Shown: positions 14,424 to 23,359, numbered from the stretch's first letter. The stretch: DNA of 50,019 nucleotides from Clostridia bacterium (GCA_017421045.1 JAFQMC010000032.1:1-50019), one strand, 5' to 3'. Made by a program: numbers and translations. The notes: generated from the letters alone by a model not told the origin.

Positions 14424-15866
14424 ATGTTCGAAAATATCATTGCTTTTTTGAATGATGCACTGTATAGCTATATACTGATAATTATTCTGGTGCTGGGAGG
14501 ACTGTATTTTACCTTCAGGACGAAGTTTGTTCAGTTCAGATTGTTCAAAGAACAGATTCGTTGCGTAACCGAAAAGCCGGGAAATAAGGGTGCTGTGTCA
14601 TCTTTTCAGGCATTGATGGTGTCAACCGCCTCAAGAGTAGGCACGGGTAACATCATCGGCGTATCAACAGCCATTTGCCTCGGCGGTTTCGGCTCGGTGT
14701 TCTGGATGTGGCTCATTGCAATTGTGGGCAGTGCCTCTGCTTTTGTTGAGAGCACTCTGGCACAGATATTCAAGAAAAAGGGCAAGGATGGGGGATATGG
14801 CGGACCGGCCTATTACATACATGCCCTTTGCAAAAACCGTGTTCTTGCGGTTGCGTTCTCGGTGTTTCTTATTCTCACCTACGGCGTAGGCTTCAATATG
14901 CTTGCATCCTACAATCTCCAGTCCACTTTTTCCGCCTATGATTTCTATAATCTTCAGGTTGACTTTGCTCTTGCGGGCAAGGAGTTCAGTTTGAACCTTA
15001 TGCCATGGATAATCGGTCTGGTTATTGCATCGGTTGTGTGTTTTTGCCTTTTCGGCGGCGGAAAAAGAATCGTAAATGCCACAACTTTCATCGTGCCTGT
15101 TATGGGTGTTGCCTACATCCTTTTGGCAGTGATTATCTCGCTGATAAACATTCCTCAGCTTCCCGAGGATTTTGCCCGTATTTTTACAGAAGCTTTTGAC
15201 TTCAGAGCCATATTCGGCGGCTTCACCGGTTCATGCGTGATGTACGGCATCAAGCGCGGACTTTTCAGCAACGAGGCGGGCGTAGGTTCTGCTCCCAATG
15301 CTTCTGCTTCAGCAGAGGTCAGCCATCCTGTTAAGCAGGGATTGGTGCAGGTTCTGTCGGTATTCATTGATACAATTCTCATATGCTCTGCAACAGCATT
15401 TATGTGTATGAGCTCAGGCATTGAGCCTACCGCGGAGATTTCCGGCGCACAGTATGTGCAGATGTCGCTGGAGAAAACGCTGGGAGCTTTCGGCCCTGTG
15501 TTCATTACCGTTGCCATGGTGATGTTTGCATTCACAACCCTTATAGGCAACCTGTTCTACGTGGACAAAGCGGTCAAGTTTATTCTGGGCAAAGAACCCG
15601 ACAGGACTTTTCGCACAGTTTATTATCTGATTGCATCTCTGGTTATCTTCGTAGGTGCAGGCCTCAGTGCAGAAATGCTGTGGAATATCTCCGATTTGCT
15701 GATGGGCGGTATGACCCTCATCAATATGCCCGTGATTCTTATATTGGGCAGATATGTATACAGAGCGCTCAATGATTATGTAAAGCAACGCAAAGAGGGC
15801 AAGGAGCCTGTGTTCAAAGCAAAGAACATCGGATTGCCGTACAAAACAGATTACTGGAACGATTGA
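14424..15866 (+). CDS. Sodium:alanine/glycine symporter (AGCS family)
   Basis: 480 residues, the usual AGCS length, with about 11 membrane segments. Diagnostic stretches are FRTKFVQFRLF near the N-terminus, TASRVGTGNIIGVSTAI (substrate/Na+ site), GGPAYYI, GIKRGLFSNEAGVGSAPNA and a C-terminal LLMGGMTLINMPVILIL. It imports alanine or glycine with Na+ (or H+). The start is chosen from GGAGAT 8 bases upstream. It is a single-gene unit between a consensus promoter and a strong terminator. The exact substrate cannot be told from sequence. Confidence 0.94.
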   Translation: MFENIIAFLNDALYSYILIIILVLGGLYFTFRTKFVQFRLFKEQIRCVTEKPGNKGAVSSFQALMVSTASRVGTGNIIGVSTAICLGGFGSVFWMWLIAIVGSASAFVESTLAQIFKKKGKDGGYGGPAYYIHALCKNRVLAVAFSVFLILTYGVGFNMLASYNLQSTFSAYDFYNLQVDFALAGKEFSLNLMPWIIGLVIASVVCFCLFGGGKRIVNATTFIVPVMGVAYILLAVIISLINIPQLPEDFARIFTEAFDFRAIFGGFTGSCVMYGIKRGLFSNEAGVGSAPNASASAEVSHPVKQGLVQVLSVFIDTILICSATAFMCMSSGIEPTAEISGAQYVQMSLEKTLGAFGPVFITVAMVMFAFTTLIGNLFYVDKAVKFILGKEPDRTFRTVYYLIASLVIFVGAGLSAEMLWNISDLLMGGMTLINMPVILILGRYVYRALNDYVKQRKEGKEPVFKAKNIGLPYKTDYWND

Positions 15867-15874
15867 TAAAAAAG

Positions 15875-15906
15875 AGGCTGTCTCACTTTTCTTTGTGAGA
15901 CAGCCT
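15875..15906. terminator. Bidirectional terminator
   Basis: The stem AGGCTGTCTCAC / GTGAGACAGCCT with an 8-nt loop lies between converging genes. The minus-strand side has the longer T run (CTTTTTT). Confidence 0.93.
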
Positions 15907-15937
15907 TTAAGTTTGTGGTTGTGAACAGGCACCGCGG

Positions 15938-16402
15938 TCAGGTGTAAATGAATACATCAGGTCGGTTCTCGCTTACCCATTCGATCATTGATTTTGCTCT
16001 GCTTTCAAGGTTTGGCAAATCTTTAATGTCAAAATAATTAAGCTCAAAGCTTTCGCCATCAGTGATTTCCAAATCTCCGCTTACATTTTCAGCTACAAAC
16101 AAAGCAACTACAGAATACAGTATATCTCCGTTAGGATATTCAAAATAAAAATCTTTTCCTGAAAGCACAGTCAGCAGGCTCATTTTCTCAGCAGTAAGTC
16201 CTGTTTCTTCCCTGAGTTCTCTGTGGGCAGTTTCCTCTAAGGATTCCCCAAGCTCCAGAGCACCTCCGGGGATGCCCCAGGTGTTTGTGTCAGAGCGAAG
16301 ATTGAGGAGGAGTTTTCCGTTTTTTATTACAAGGACAGTTGCACCTGCAGAAAGCAAGGGTCTGTGCCCTACAACTTTGCGAAGCTCACCAAGATAGCTC
16401 AT
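15938..16402 (-). CDS. NUDIX hydrolase
   Basis: 154 residues. The Nudix box reads GGALELGESLEETAHREL followed by REETGL, with all catalytic Glu residues of the Gx5Ex7REUxEExGU pattern. TNTWGIPGGALE before it is typical of enzymes that cleave nucleoside diphosphates linked to another group. It is the last gene of a three-gene minus-strand unit with xpt and the FAD oxidoreductase (47-base gap), so a role in nucleotide clean-up or salvage is plausible. The substrate is unknown. Confidence 0.92.
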   Translation of the reverse strand: MSYLGELRKVVGHRPLLSAGATVLVIKNGKLLLNLRSDTNTWGIPGGALELGESLEETAHRELREETGLTAEKMSLLTVLSGKDFYFEYPNGDILYSVVALFVAENVSGDLEITDGESFELNYFDIKDLPNLESRAKSMIEWVSENRPDVFIYT

Positions 16403-16449
16403 AAATTCACCGCCTCATAAAAAGTAATGAGTATCATTATGAATAAAAC

Positions 16450-17034
16450 TTAGTCCTGCGCTCTGAAGACGATAGAGCCGTTTTCGGCATCCATGGCATC
16501 CACGATTGCAAGAGACTCCAGGTGATAGCCCATATTGCGGATGACACGGCCGCCGATCTGAAATCCTTTTTCAATAACAATACCGCAACCTTCAACGATT
16601 GCGCCTGCAGACTCAGCAATGGAAATAAGTCCCTGCAGAGCACATCCGTTTGCAAGAAAATCATCTATGATAAGAACGTGTTCGCCCTCGTGCAGGAATT
16701 TTTTGGACACGATAACCTGATTCTTGTTTTTGTGGGTAAAGGACTCGACCTCAGCCACAAACATCTCGCCGTCGATATTAATTGACTTGGACTTTTTTGC
16801 AAAAACCAAGGGAACACCGAATTCTTTGGCAACAAAAGCCGCGATGCCGATACCCGATGCTTCTATGGTCATAACCTTTGAGATGGTTTTGTGACCGAAA
16901 CGGCGCTTGAACTCACGTCCGATTTCCTCTATCAATGCAATATCCATCTGATGATTCAGGAAACTGTCAACCTTCAGAACATTGCCGGATTTTACAAGTC
17001 CGTCTTTTATGATTCTCTCTTCTAAAAAGTTCAT
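16450..17034 (-). CDS. xpt: Xanthine phosphoribosyltransferase
   Basis: 194 residues, matching Xpt length. The N-terminal MNFLEERIIKDGLVKSGNVL and SFLNHQMD stretches are family-specific, and the PRPP-binding motif is VLIIDDFLANGCA. The enzyme converts xanthine and PRPP to XMP for purine salvage in the cytoplasm. It is in an operon 26 bases after the FAD oxidoreductase. In Bacilli xpt often has a purine riboswitch; there is no room for one here and I see none. Confidence 0.95.
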   Translation of the reverse strand: MNFLEERIIKDGLVKSGNVLKVDSFLNHQMDIALIEEIGREFKRRFGHKTISKVMTIEASGIGIAAFVAKEFGVPLVFAKKSKSINIDGEMFVAEVESFTHKNKNQVIVSKKFLHEGEHVLIIDDFLANGCALQGLISIAESAGAIVEGCGIVIEKGFQIGGRVIRNMGYHLESLAIVDAMDAENGSIVFRAQD

Positions 17035-17060
17035 TTTATGTATCCTCTCTGCTGAATAGC

Positions 17061-18425
17061 TTAGTTTGCAATATCTCTTGCCACATAGACTCCGCTTGCT
17101 GACGCATGGGACAGAGAATGGGTGATTCCGCTTCCGTCACCGATAATGTAAAGTCCGGGATAGCAGGTCTCCAATTGCTTGTTGACCTTAACCTCCATAT
17201 TGTAGAACTTCACCTCAACACCGTAAAGCAGGGTGTCGTCGTTGGCGGTACCGGGAGCTACCTTGTCGAGGGCGTATATCATGTCAATGATAGCATCCAG
17301 AATTCGCTTTGGAAGTACCAGACTCAAATCGCCGGGAGTAGCATTGAGGGTCGGGGTGATAAAAGCATCGTTCATTCTTCCCGGGGTTGAGCGTCGTCCG
17401 CGAATCAGATCGCCGAAACGTTGTACAAGAACTCCGCCGCCCAGCATATTGCTCAGTCTTGCTATGGATTCGCCGTAGCCATTGGAATCCTTGAAAGGCT
17501 CCGATAAGTGCTGAGCTACAAGCAGAGCAAAGTTTGTGTTCTCTGTCTGCTTTGCAGGATCTTCGTAGCTGTGTCCGTTAACGGTGATGATGCCGTTGGT
17601 GTTTTCGTTCACAACTGCACCCTTGGGGTTCATGCAGAAGGTTCGCACCTTGTCGCCGTATTTTTCGGTGCGGTAGACAATTTTGCTCTCGTAAAGCTCG
17701 TCTGTCAGATGTGCAAAAACGCTGGCAGGCAGTTCCACGCGGACACCGATATCCACGCGGTTGGAGCTTGTGGGAATATCCAGATCTCTGCAAACCTGTT
17801 CCATCCACTTGCTTCCGCTTCTGCCTACAGAAACAATGCATTTGTAACATGAGTATAGTTTATCCTTGCATTTTACGCCGTAACCGCCTGCAATAATCTT
17901 TATTGCTTCAACGGGAGTGTCAAAGAAGAAATCCGCCTTGTCCTTGAGATATTTATAGATGTTTTCCAGAACAATGTAGTTAATATCCGTGCCGAGATGA
18001 CGAACGGAAGCATCCAGAAGGTGCAGGTCGTGCTGTATGCAAAGGGTCTTGAACCGAGTGCCTGCGGTGGAATAGAGTTTGGTTCCTTCGCCGCCGAATT
18101 TCAGGTTGATATCGTCCACATAATGCATCAGGTCCAGTGCAGGCTTCTTTCCGATGTATTCATACAGAGTACCGCCGAAATCGTTGGTGATGTTGTACTT
18201 GCCGTCAGAGAAAGCACCTGCACCGCCGAATCCGCTCATAATGGAACAGCTTTTGCATTTGATACAGCTTTTAATTTTGTCTCCGTCAATAGGACAGTGG
18301 CGTTTGCTCAGTTCGTGCCCTGCTTCAAACACCGCAATCTTTAAATCGGGCTTGTGTTGCAGCAACTCGTAAGTTGCAAAGATGCCTCCGGGACCGGCAC
18401 CGATAATAATTACATCATAGTTCAT
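17061..18425 (-). CDS. FAD-dependent oxidoreductase (NAD(P)/FAD-binding family)
   Basis: 454 residues. An N-terminal Rossmann FAD-binding motif GAGPGGIFATYELL is followed by FEAGHELSKRHCP and two CxxC-like pairs (CIKCKSC) near residues 52-58. SGFGGAGAFSDGK comes next, and a C-terminal FAD-contact motif GLYIIGDGSGITHSLSHA. It belongs to the group annotated as FAD-dependent dehydrogenases of unknown substrate, common in Firmicutes. It leads the operon with xpt and the nudix enzyme and has a GGAGG ribosome binding site. The link to purine salvage is contextual only. Confidence 0.88.
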   Translation of the reverse strand: MNYDVIIIGAGPGGIFATYELLQHKPDLKIAVFEAGHELSKRHCPIDGDKIKSCIKCKSCSIMSGFGGAGAFSDGKYNITNDFGGTLYEYIGKKPALDLMHYVDDINLKFGGEGTKLYSTAGTRFKTLCIQHDLHLLDASVRHLGTDINYIVLENIYKYLKDKADFFFDTPVEAIKIIAGGYGVKCKDKLYSCYKCIVSVGRSGSKWMEQVCRDLDIPTSSNRVDIGVRVELPASVFAHLTDELYESKIVYRTEKYGDKVRTFCMNPKGAVVNENTNGIITVNGHSYEDPAKQTENTNFALLVAQHLSEPFKDSNGYGESIARLSNMLGGGVLVQRFGDLIRGRRSTPGRMNDAFITPTLNATPGDLSLVLPKRILDAIIDMIYALDKVAPGTANDDTLLYGVEVKFYNMEVKVNKQLETCYPGLYIIGDGSGITHSLSHASASGVYVARDIAN

Positions 18426-18572
18426 CAGACTTCCTCCAATATTAAGTGTGGTAGATAAATCCTATTGTCTGAACATACAAATTAATATTAACACACCAGC
18501 GCCGAAAAGTAAATTGTATGTGATTAATCTTTTTCTGATTACCTCAGAAAATTGACAAATTTTAAAAATAAT

Positions 18573-18609
18573 AAGCACCTGAGACCGCTGATTACAGCTT
18601 CAGGTGCTT
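18573..18609 (-). terminator. Intrinsic terminator of the S11/GH25-dockerin gene
   Basis: On the minus strand AAGCACCTGA pairs with TCAGGTGCTT, followed by ATTATTTTT. It lies about 90 bases past the stop codon. The rest of 18426-18696 shows no gene. Confidence 0.85.
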
Positions 18610-18696
18610 TGCTTATGTTTGCTCGTTTTGATTTATCTTGCCAAAGGTTTTGTACTGACTTTGTATATCGGATATATGCAAGTGATTTTTAGAACG

Positions 18697-20826
18697 TCAA
18701 TAAAGAAATTCTTCGCCAATGGGATAGGGGACTTCCATTCCCGCAACAAATTTCTGGATAGCGGTTGCATCCTTTATGTTCACCATGCCGTCGCCGTTGA
18801 CCTCGGCTCGCATAGATTCCTCTTCAGATAAAGTGATAAGTAAAGCTATCGCTTTCTGAATTGCCGTTGCATCCTTGATGTTGACACTGCCATCACCGGT
18901 GGCGTCTCCCAGGATTCCCTTGTTGCCTACAGGCTCCGAGGGTTTTGTTTCATCCTCTGTGGAGGGCTTTGTCTCGTCCTCGGTAGAGGGTTTTGTGTCG
19001 TCGGGGTCGTATTTAGGTAATGGCTTTTCGTAGGACACACAGAGCGTGGTGTAGCCGTTCTGGCTTGACTGTGGGAAATATCCGTCGCTTCGGTATTCCC
19101 ACATATCCACCGACTCAGCGTTTACAGGAGTTGCAGGGGATGAAAAATCAATGATGTAGGGATAGTATCTGTAGTATATTCCCACATTGTTTTCCAGCAG
19201 AGTATCTATGTCCATATTGGAGAAAACAGTTTTGTTTGCACAGATGAGGGTATCGTAGCCGTGTTCGCCGAGTCGCTGTGCAAAGGCGAGAGCGATGTCG
19301 GTGTTGAGCTGAGCGGAGTTGTTGTAAAACGAACTGTCGGTCATATTATATACAACAGAAACCAGATGTTTCTTACCTTCCTCGGGGAAATATTCCTCCA
19401 TCTCTCTGAGGAAATATTCAGCTTCAGCTACGGCTCTTTCGCTGTTGCTTGCATAGGCGATAAAGCTCAGGTAGAAGGGAATGTTGTTCTCAGCGGCACC
19501 TTTGACGTTGGTAACGAACTGAGGGTCGTTCTGGTTGGGATAATCCTCGCTGCCCCAGCCTGCTCTTATTACGGCAAAGTCAAAGCCGTTACGCTTGATG
19601 GCATTCCAATCCACATCTTCCTTGACGCCTGTGGTGTAGTCGCCGTCTCGGGAAGATACCGTGATGCCGTTGTAGAATCCTACCGATACCAGCAGAGTGT
19701 CAAAGTTGCCCGTGGGAGTCATTGCGGTTATCTTTGCCTGGCCTTCGCTGATGCCGTAAACTGTGCCGTTTTCGTCTACAGTAGCCACATTCTCGTTAGA
19801 GGAGTACCAGCTTACTACAGAATCCTCTCCGGAGGTTGCGTTTGTGATTGTTGCCTGTGTGGATACGCTTTCGCCGATTCCGACGCTGGCATAGGAGTTT
19901 TCAATGTCGATATCGATGTTCTCGGTATAATTGGCAAATGCCCAGTCATAAAGTGCGGCGGTGTCTTTCATTGCGTGGTTTACAGTTCCGTTATAACCGC
20001 CGAGAGCGATGCAGAAAAAGCTGTCCTCACCCTTGGTGGCAGAAGACGCAAGACAACGTCCTGCCAATGTGGTAAATCCTGTTTTTACACCTGTAACATA
20101 TCTGTTGTATAAGCCTCGGTTGTTCTCCTCGGCGATAAGCTGATTGGTGTTGAAGAAAGGAGCGGAAAAGCCTTCCGGCTGATAGTATTCCGTGGATACG
20201 ATTTCTCTGAACAAGGGATTCTGCATTGCATATTCGGTGATGATCAGCAAGTCTTCTGCAGTTGAGTAGTTCTCGTCAGAAAGTCCGTGTGCTTCGGTAA
20301 AATATGTGTTCTCACATCCCAGCTCTTCGGCCTTGTTGTTCATCATTACAGCGAACTCGTCTGCCGTTGCGTCTGCACCAACTTCATAAGCAAGTATCTG
20401 GGCGGCTTCGCATCCTGAGGGTACCATCATTCCGTAGATGATGTCCATGGCGCTGTAGGTCTGTCCGATGTGATTTTCAAATCCTGCACAGGCGGCACCC
20501 TGATTCATTACATCGGCAATCGGCTCTTCTGTAATCTCAATCATGTAGCTCTCGGGATTTTCGATACTCTCCAAAGCAACGATACAGCTCATTATTTTTG
20601 TTATCGAAGCAATAGGGCGCTTTACATCGCTGTTTTTAGAGTACAAAACCTCATCGGTACTGGCGTTGACGAGAAGCAGAGTGTCCGTTAAAACCTCGCT
20701 GTCATCAAAAGGCACTGAGCTGTCAGCATATACGTTGATGCTCATTACGGATAATATCATAATAACAGATATTACGACCGATAAAATTCTGAGTAATGGG
20801 TTCCTCAATGATGTTGAATTGTTCAT
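18697..20826 (-). CDS. Secreted S11 D-Ala-D-Ala carboxypeptidase / Big2 / degenerate GH25 / dockerin protein
   Basis: 709 residues. Residues 1-35 are a signal peptide. A penicillin-binding S11 peptidase follows (about 40-305), with SxxK in ASITKIMS, an SGC motif in place of SxN (VPSGCEAAQ) and KTG in VKTGFT; it would trim peptidoglycan stem peptides. A Big_2-type Ig domain (about 318-385) has VSWYSSNENVATVDENGTV. A GH25 lysozyme-like barrel (about 387-600) begins GITVSSRDG and ends SVDMWEYRSDGYFPQ. The usual GH25 catalytic GID and DxE acids are not present (T and YNM at those places), so this part may bind rather than cut. A short acidic repeat linker (KPSTEDET, twice) leads to a C-terminal dockerin with loops GDATGDGSVNIKDA and VNGDGMVNIKDA. 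It suggests a wall-tethered scaffold client. Confidence 0.9.
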   Translation of the reverse strand: MNNSTSLRNPLLRILSVVISVIMILSVMSINVYADSSVPFDDSEVLTDTLLLVNASTDEVLYSKNSDVKRPIASITKIMSCIVALESIENPESYMIEITEEPIADVMNQGAACAGFENHIGQTYSAMDIIYGMMVPSGCEAAQILAYEVGADATADEFAVMMNNKAEELGCENTYFTEAHGLSDENYSTAEDLLIITEYAMQNPLFREIVSTEYYQPEGFSAPFFNTNQLIAEENNRGLYNRYVTGVKTGFTTLAGRCLASSATKGEDSFFCIALGGYNGTVNHAMKDTAALYDWAFANYTENIDIDIENSYASVGIGESVSTQATITNATSGEDSVVSWYSSNENVATVDENGTVYGISEGQAKITAMTPTGNFDTLLVSVGFYNGITVSSRDGDYTTGVKEDVDWNAIKRNGFDFAVIRAGWGSEDYPNQNDPQFVTNVKGAAENNIPFYLSFIAYASNSERAVAEAEYFLREMEEYFPEEGKKHLVSVVYNMTDSSFYNNSAQLNTDIALAFAQRLGEHGYDTLICANKTVFSNMDIDTLLENNVGIYYRYYPYIIDFSSPATPVNAESVDMWEYRSDGYFPQSSQNGYTTLCVSYEKPLPKYDPDDTKPSTEDETKPSTEDETKPSEPVGNKGILGDATGDGSVNIKDATAIQKAIALLITLSEEESMRAEVNGDGMVNIKDATAIQKFVAGMEVPYPIGEEFLY

Positions 20827-20850
20827 AGTATTACCACTTCCTTTATTTTG

Positions 20851-20879
20851 ATTATATCATCAGTTGAATGGAATGTATA
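20851..20879 (-). promoter_or_regulatory. Probable promoter of the S11/GH25-dockerin gene
   Basis: The minus-strand -10 TATAAT (20856-20851) has a weak -35 (TATACA) 17 bases upstream. Confidence 0.5.
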
Positions 20880-20957
20880 TAGCTAAATTATGTTCACTGA
20901 AGATAGCGAAACCAATTTAGCGTGCAAAGCGCATTTAGCTTATTTACTCAATTTTGC

Positions 20958-20981
20958 TCGCCGAGGGCGAATATAGCTGAA
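20958..20981. repeat. Intergenic motif shared with the tRNA-Arg region
   Basis: TCGCCGAG, 8 bases, then TAGCTGAA. The same two words occur closely spaced at 2581-2598, and both copies lie beside tRNA genes. The surrounding 20880-20980 is non-coding, with smaller recurrences of ATTTAGC. Confidence 0.4.
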
Positions 20982-21010
20982 AAGAGCACCGACAAAGTCG
21001 ATGCTCTTTT
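20980..21010 (-). terminator. Terminator of the tRNA-Thr/tRNA-Tyr unit
   Basis: The stem AAAAGAGCA / TGCTCTTTT, with an inner CGAC / GTCG helix, lies directly after the tRNA-Tyr CCA end on the minus strand. Confidence 0.9.
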
Positions 21011-21011
21011 C

Positions 21012-21096
21012 TGGTGGGAGAAGGTGGATTCGAACCACCGAAGTCACTGACAACAGATTTACAGTCTGCCCCCTTTGGCCACTCGGGAATTCTCCC
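21012..21096 (-). tRNA. tRNA-Tyr (anticodon GTA)
   Basis: 85 nt with encoded CCA. The acceptor GGGAGAA pairs with TTCTCCC and the discriminator is A. The anticodon loop CTGTAAA gives GTA. A long class II variable arm is present, as expected for bacterial tRNA-Tyr. Confidence 0.96.
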
Positions 21097-21101
21097 ATAT
21101 G

Positions 21102-21127
21102 AAAGACCTGCAAATTTGCAGGTCTTT
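21102..21127. repeat. Perfect 26-base palindrome between two tRNA genes
   Basis: AAAGACCTGCAAA and its exact complement, with no loop, fill most of the 37-base gap between tRNA-Thr and tRNA-Tyr. It could be a processing hairpin or weak terminator. No T run beyond the stem is present on the minus strand. Confidence 0.8.
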
Positions 21128-21133
21128 GTTTGC

Positions 21134-21209
21134 TGGAGCTGGTGGACGGACTTGAACCCCCGACCTGCTGATTACAAATCAGCTGCTCTACCAACTGAGC
21201 TACACCAGC
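21134..21209 (-). tRNA. tRNA-Thr (anticodon TGT)
   Basis: 76 nt with encoded CCA. The acceptor GCTGGTG pairs with CACCAGC and the discriminator is T. The anticodon stem GCTGA / TCAGC encloses loop TTTGTAA, giving TGT. It is first in the two-tRNA unit. Confidence 0.96.
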
Positions 21210-21225
21210 ACGAAAGTGCTTTATT

Positions 21226-21254
21226 AATATAACACAATGAAAATGGATTGTCAA
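21226..21254 (-). promoter_or_regulatory. Promoter of the tRNA-Thr/tRNA-Tyr unit
   Basis: Minus strand TTGACA (21254-21249), a 17-base spacer and TATATT (21231-21226), ending 17 bases before the tRNA-Thr 5' end. Confidence 0.85.
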
Positions 21255-21310
21255 CTGTTTTTTTGATAAATTTTTAATTTTTTTTCTTAGCAAATATTGT
21301 TTTTTCGCTA

Positions 21311-21339
21311 TTGTTTTTCTTTTTTGATTATAGTATTAT
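21311..21339 (+). promoter_or_regulatory. Probable promoter of the ABC-F gene
   Basis: TTGTTT (21311-21316), a 17-base spacer and TATTAT (21334-21339), 67 bases before the start codon. Confidence 0.55.
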
Positions 21340-21405
21340 TACTCATAGCGGAAAACCGCATGATTCGTGGAAAGCTTTACTTTTATTATAGAAAGAGGTG
21401 TTTGG

Positions 21406-23322
21406 ATGTCGGTGCTGAGCGTCAGAGGGCTCTCGTTAAGTTCTGTTGAGAGGACACTGTTTTCGGATGTGAATTTTGATATAGAAAAACGTGACCGCGT
21501 AGGATTTATCGGCAGAAACGGTACCGGCAAGACCTCGCTGTTTAAAATAATTACAGGGGAGTTGTCTCCCACTTCAGGCGGTGTGTTTGTAGCCCGTGAT
21601 ACGACGGTGGGCTATATGCGTCAGCACGCCTGCACTGACCCTTACGCCACTGTGTTTGATGAGCTGAAGAATGTTTTCAGATCCCTGATGGACATGGAGA
21701 CGGAGATTGAAAAGCTCACCTTGCAGATTGAAAGCGGAGTCGGAGATATAGATACTCTCGTGTCCCGACAGACAGCATTGATTGACCGCTTCAACTCGGA
21801 GGGCGGACTCACCTATGTGAGCCGTACCCGCTCGGCGCTTCTGGGTTTGGGATTTTCAGAAAGCGATTTTGACCGACAGGTTGGGACTCTCAGCGGAGGA
21901 CAGGCATCCAAGCTGTCTCTTGCCAAACTTTTGCTGTCAGGAGCAGATATGCTTCTGCTTGACGAGCCGACAAACCACCTTGATATTAATTCTGTGCGCT
22001 GGCTTGAAGGTTTTATCAAGGACTTTTCAGGTTCAGCACTGATAATCAGCCACGACAGATATTTTCTTGATGCCGTCACCAACAAGACCATAGAACTCGA
22101 GCACAAAAAGATAATAGCATACGACGGCAACTACACTTTGTTTATGCAGAAGAAAGCCCATGAGCTTGAGGCGGCACGGCGCTTGTATGAACGTGATTCC
22201 AAGGAAATAAAGCGGATAGAGGGAATTGTTGAACAGCAGAAGCGGTGGGGCAGAGAGCATAACTTTATTACTGCCCGGAGCAAGCAGAAAGAAGCTGACC
22301 GCATTAAAGAGAGACTTCAGAAGCCCGAGGACGAGGAGAGCACAATTCATCTGAATTTTGAGCCAAAGAGAGAAAGCGGAAACGATGTGCTCATATGCAA
22401 CAATATTTCAAAATCTTTTGACGGGGTGCAGGTGCTCAGCAATGTGAATCTGCATATCCGCAAAGGTGAGCGGGTTTTCATAGTTGGAGCGAACGGATGC
22501 GGAAAAACCACTCTGTTCAAGATTCTCTGCGGAATCTATGGGGCGGAGTATGACAAGTTGCAGTTTGGCGCAAGAGTGGATGTGGGATATTTTGACCAGA
22601 TGCAGTCAGACCTCACACCTGAAAACGATGCACTTTCCGAAATAAGCGACTCTTTTCCTTATATGAGCAATACGGAAATCCGCACGGCACTGGGTGCGTT
22701 TCTTATCAAGGGTGACGATGTGTTCAAGCCTGTCTCTGCACTGAGCGGTGGCGAGCGTGCACGCATATCGCTTTTGAAGCTTGTGCTCAAGGGTGCAAAC
22801 TTTTTCCTGCTTGATGAGCCTACAAACCATCTGGACACTCCCTCCAGAGAAGCTCTGGAGCAGACGCTTCTCGATTATGCGGGAACGATGCTCATCATCA
22901 GCCACGACCGATACTTTATAAATAAGCTGGCAGACAGAATCATCGAGCTTACTTCCGAGGGAGTAACCGAGTATCTGGGAAACTATGATTATTACGCAGA
23001 GAAAACAGCAACCGATGGGGAGGCCGTCCTCAGTGTTTCCCAAGGTTCTGAAAATAAACAGGAAAAGAAGCCCAAGGTCAACGAGTACAAACTCCGCAAG
23101 GAGGAGCAGGCAAGAGAACGCAAACGTCAGAATGACCTGAAAAAGGCGGAACTGCGCATCGAAGAACTGGATGCGGAAATAGAGAATCTCCAGACGGAAC
23201 TCCAGAGTGATGAGGTTACGGGAGACTATGAAAAGCTCATGGAGCTTACCGCAGAGCTTGAACAGCTTCAGACACAGCAGTCTGAGGTCTATGAGCTTTG
23301 GGAAAAGCTCATGGAGGAATAA
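21406..23322 (+). CDS. ABC-F family ribosome-associated ATPase
   Basis: 638 residues from the ATG at 21406 (GAGGTG upstream; a frame from 21367 has no such site). There are two ATP-binding cassettes and no membrane part. Walker A is GRNGTGKTS (about 36) and GANGCGKTT (about 363), the signatures are LSGGQASK and LSGGERAR, and Walker B is LLLDEPTNHLD twice, with ISHDRYF after each. The P-site tRNA interaction motif region between the cassettes carries a charged linker (EQQKRWGREHNFITARSKQK). The C-terminus (about 555-638) is a coiled coil, as in the Uup/YdiF groups. ABC-F proteins act on translating ribosomes. Housekeeping function is more likely than antibiotic protection, but the two cannot be separated here. 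Confidence 0.94.
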   Translation: MSVLSVRGLSLSSVERTLFSDVNFDIEKRDRVGFIGRNGTGKTSLFKIITGELSPTSGGVFVARDTTVGYMRQHACTDPYATVFDELKNVFRSLMDMETEIEKLTLQIESGVGDIDTLVSRQTALIDRFNSEGGLTYVSRTRSALLGLGFSESDFDRQVGTLSGGQASKLSLAKLLLSGADMLLLDEPTNHLDINSVRWLEGFIKDFSGSALIISHDRYFLDAVTNKTIELEHKKIIAYDGNYTLFMQKKAHELEAARRLYERDSKEIKRIEGIVEQQKRWGREHNFITARSKQKEADRIKERLQKPEDEESTIHLNFEPKRESGNDVLICNNISKSFDGVQVLSNVNLHIRKGERVFIVGANGCGKTTLFKILCGIYGAEYDKLQFGARVDVGYFDQMQSDLTPENDALSEISDSFPYMSNTEIRTALGAFLIKGDDVFKPVSALSGGERARISLLKLVLKGANFFLLDEPTNHLDTPSREALEQTLLDYAGTMLIISHDRYFINKLADRIIELTSEGVTEYLGNYDYYAEKTATDGEAVLSVSQGSENKQEKKPKVNEYKLRKEEQARERKRQNDLKKAELRIEELDAEIENLQTELQSDEVTGDYEKLMELTAELEQLQTQQSEVYELWEKLMEE

Positions 23323-23333
23323 AAGATAAAACA

Positions 23334-23359
23334 AAAGGACGAGAGCAATCTCGTCCTTT
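23334..23359. terminator. Bidirectional terminator
   Basis: An 11-bp stem AAAGGACGAGA / TCTCGTCCTTT is closed by a GCAA tetraloop between converging genes. Confidence 0.9.

Noticed and set aside
17035-17060. Purine riboswitch upstream of xpt
   Set aside because: The gap to the upstream gene is only 26 bases and holds just a ribosome binding site.
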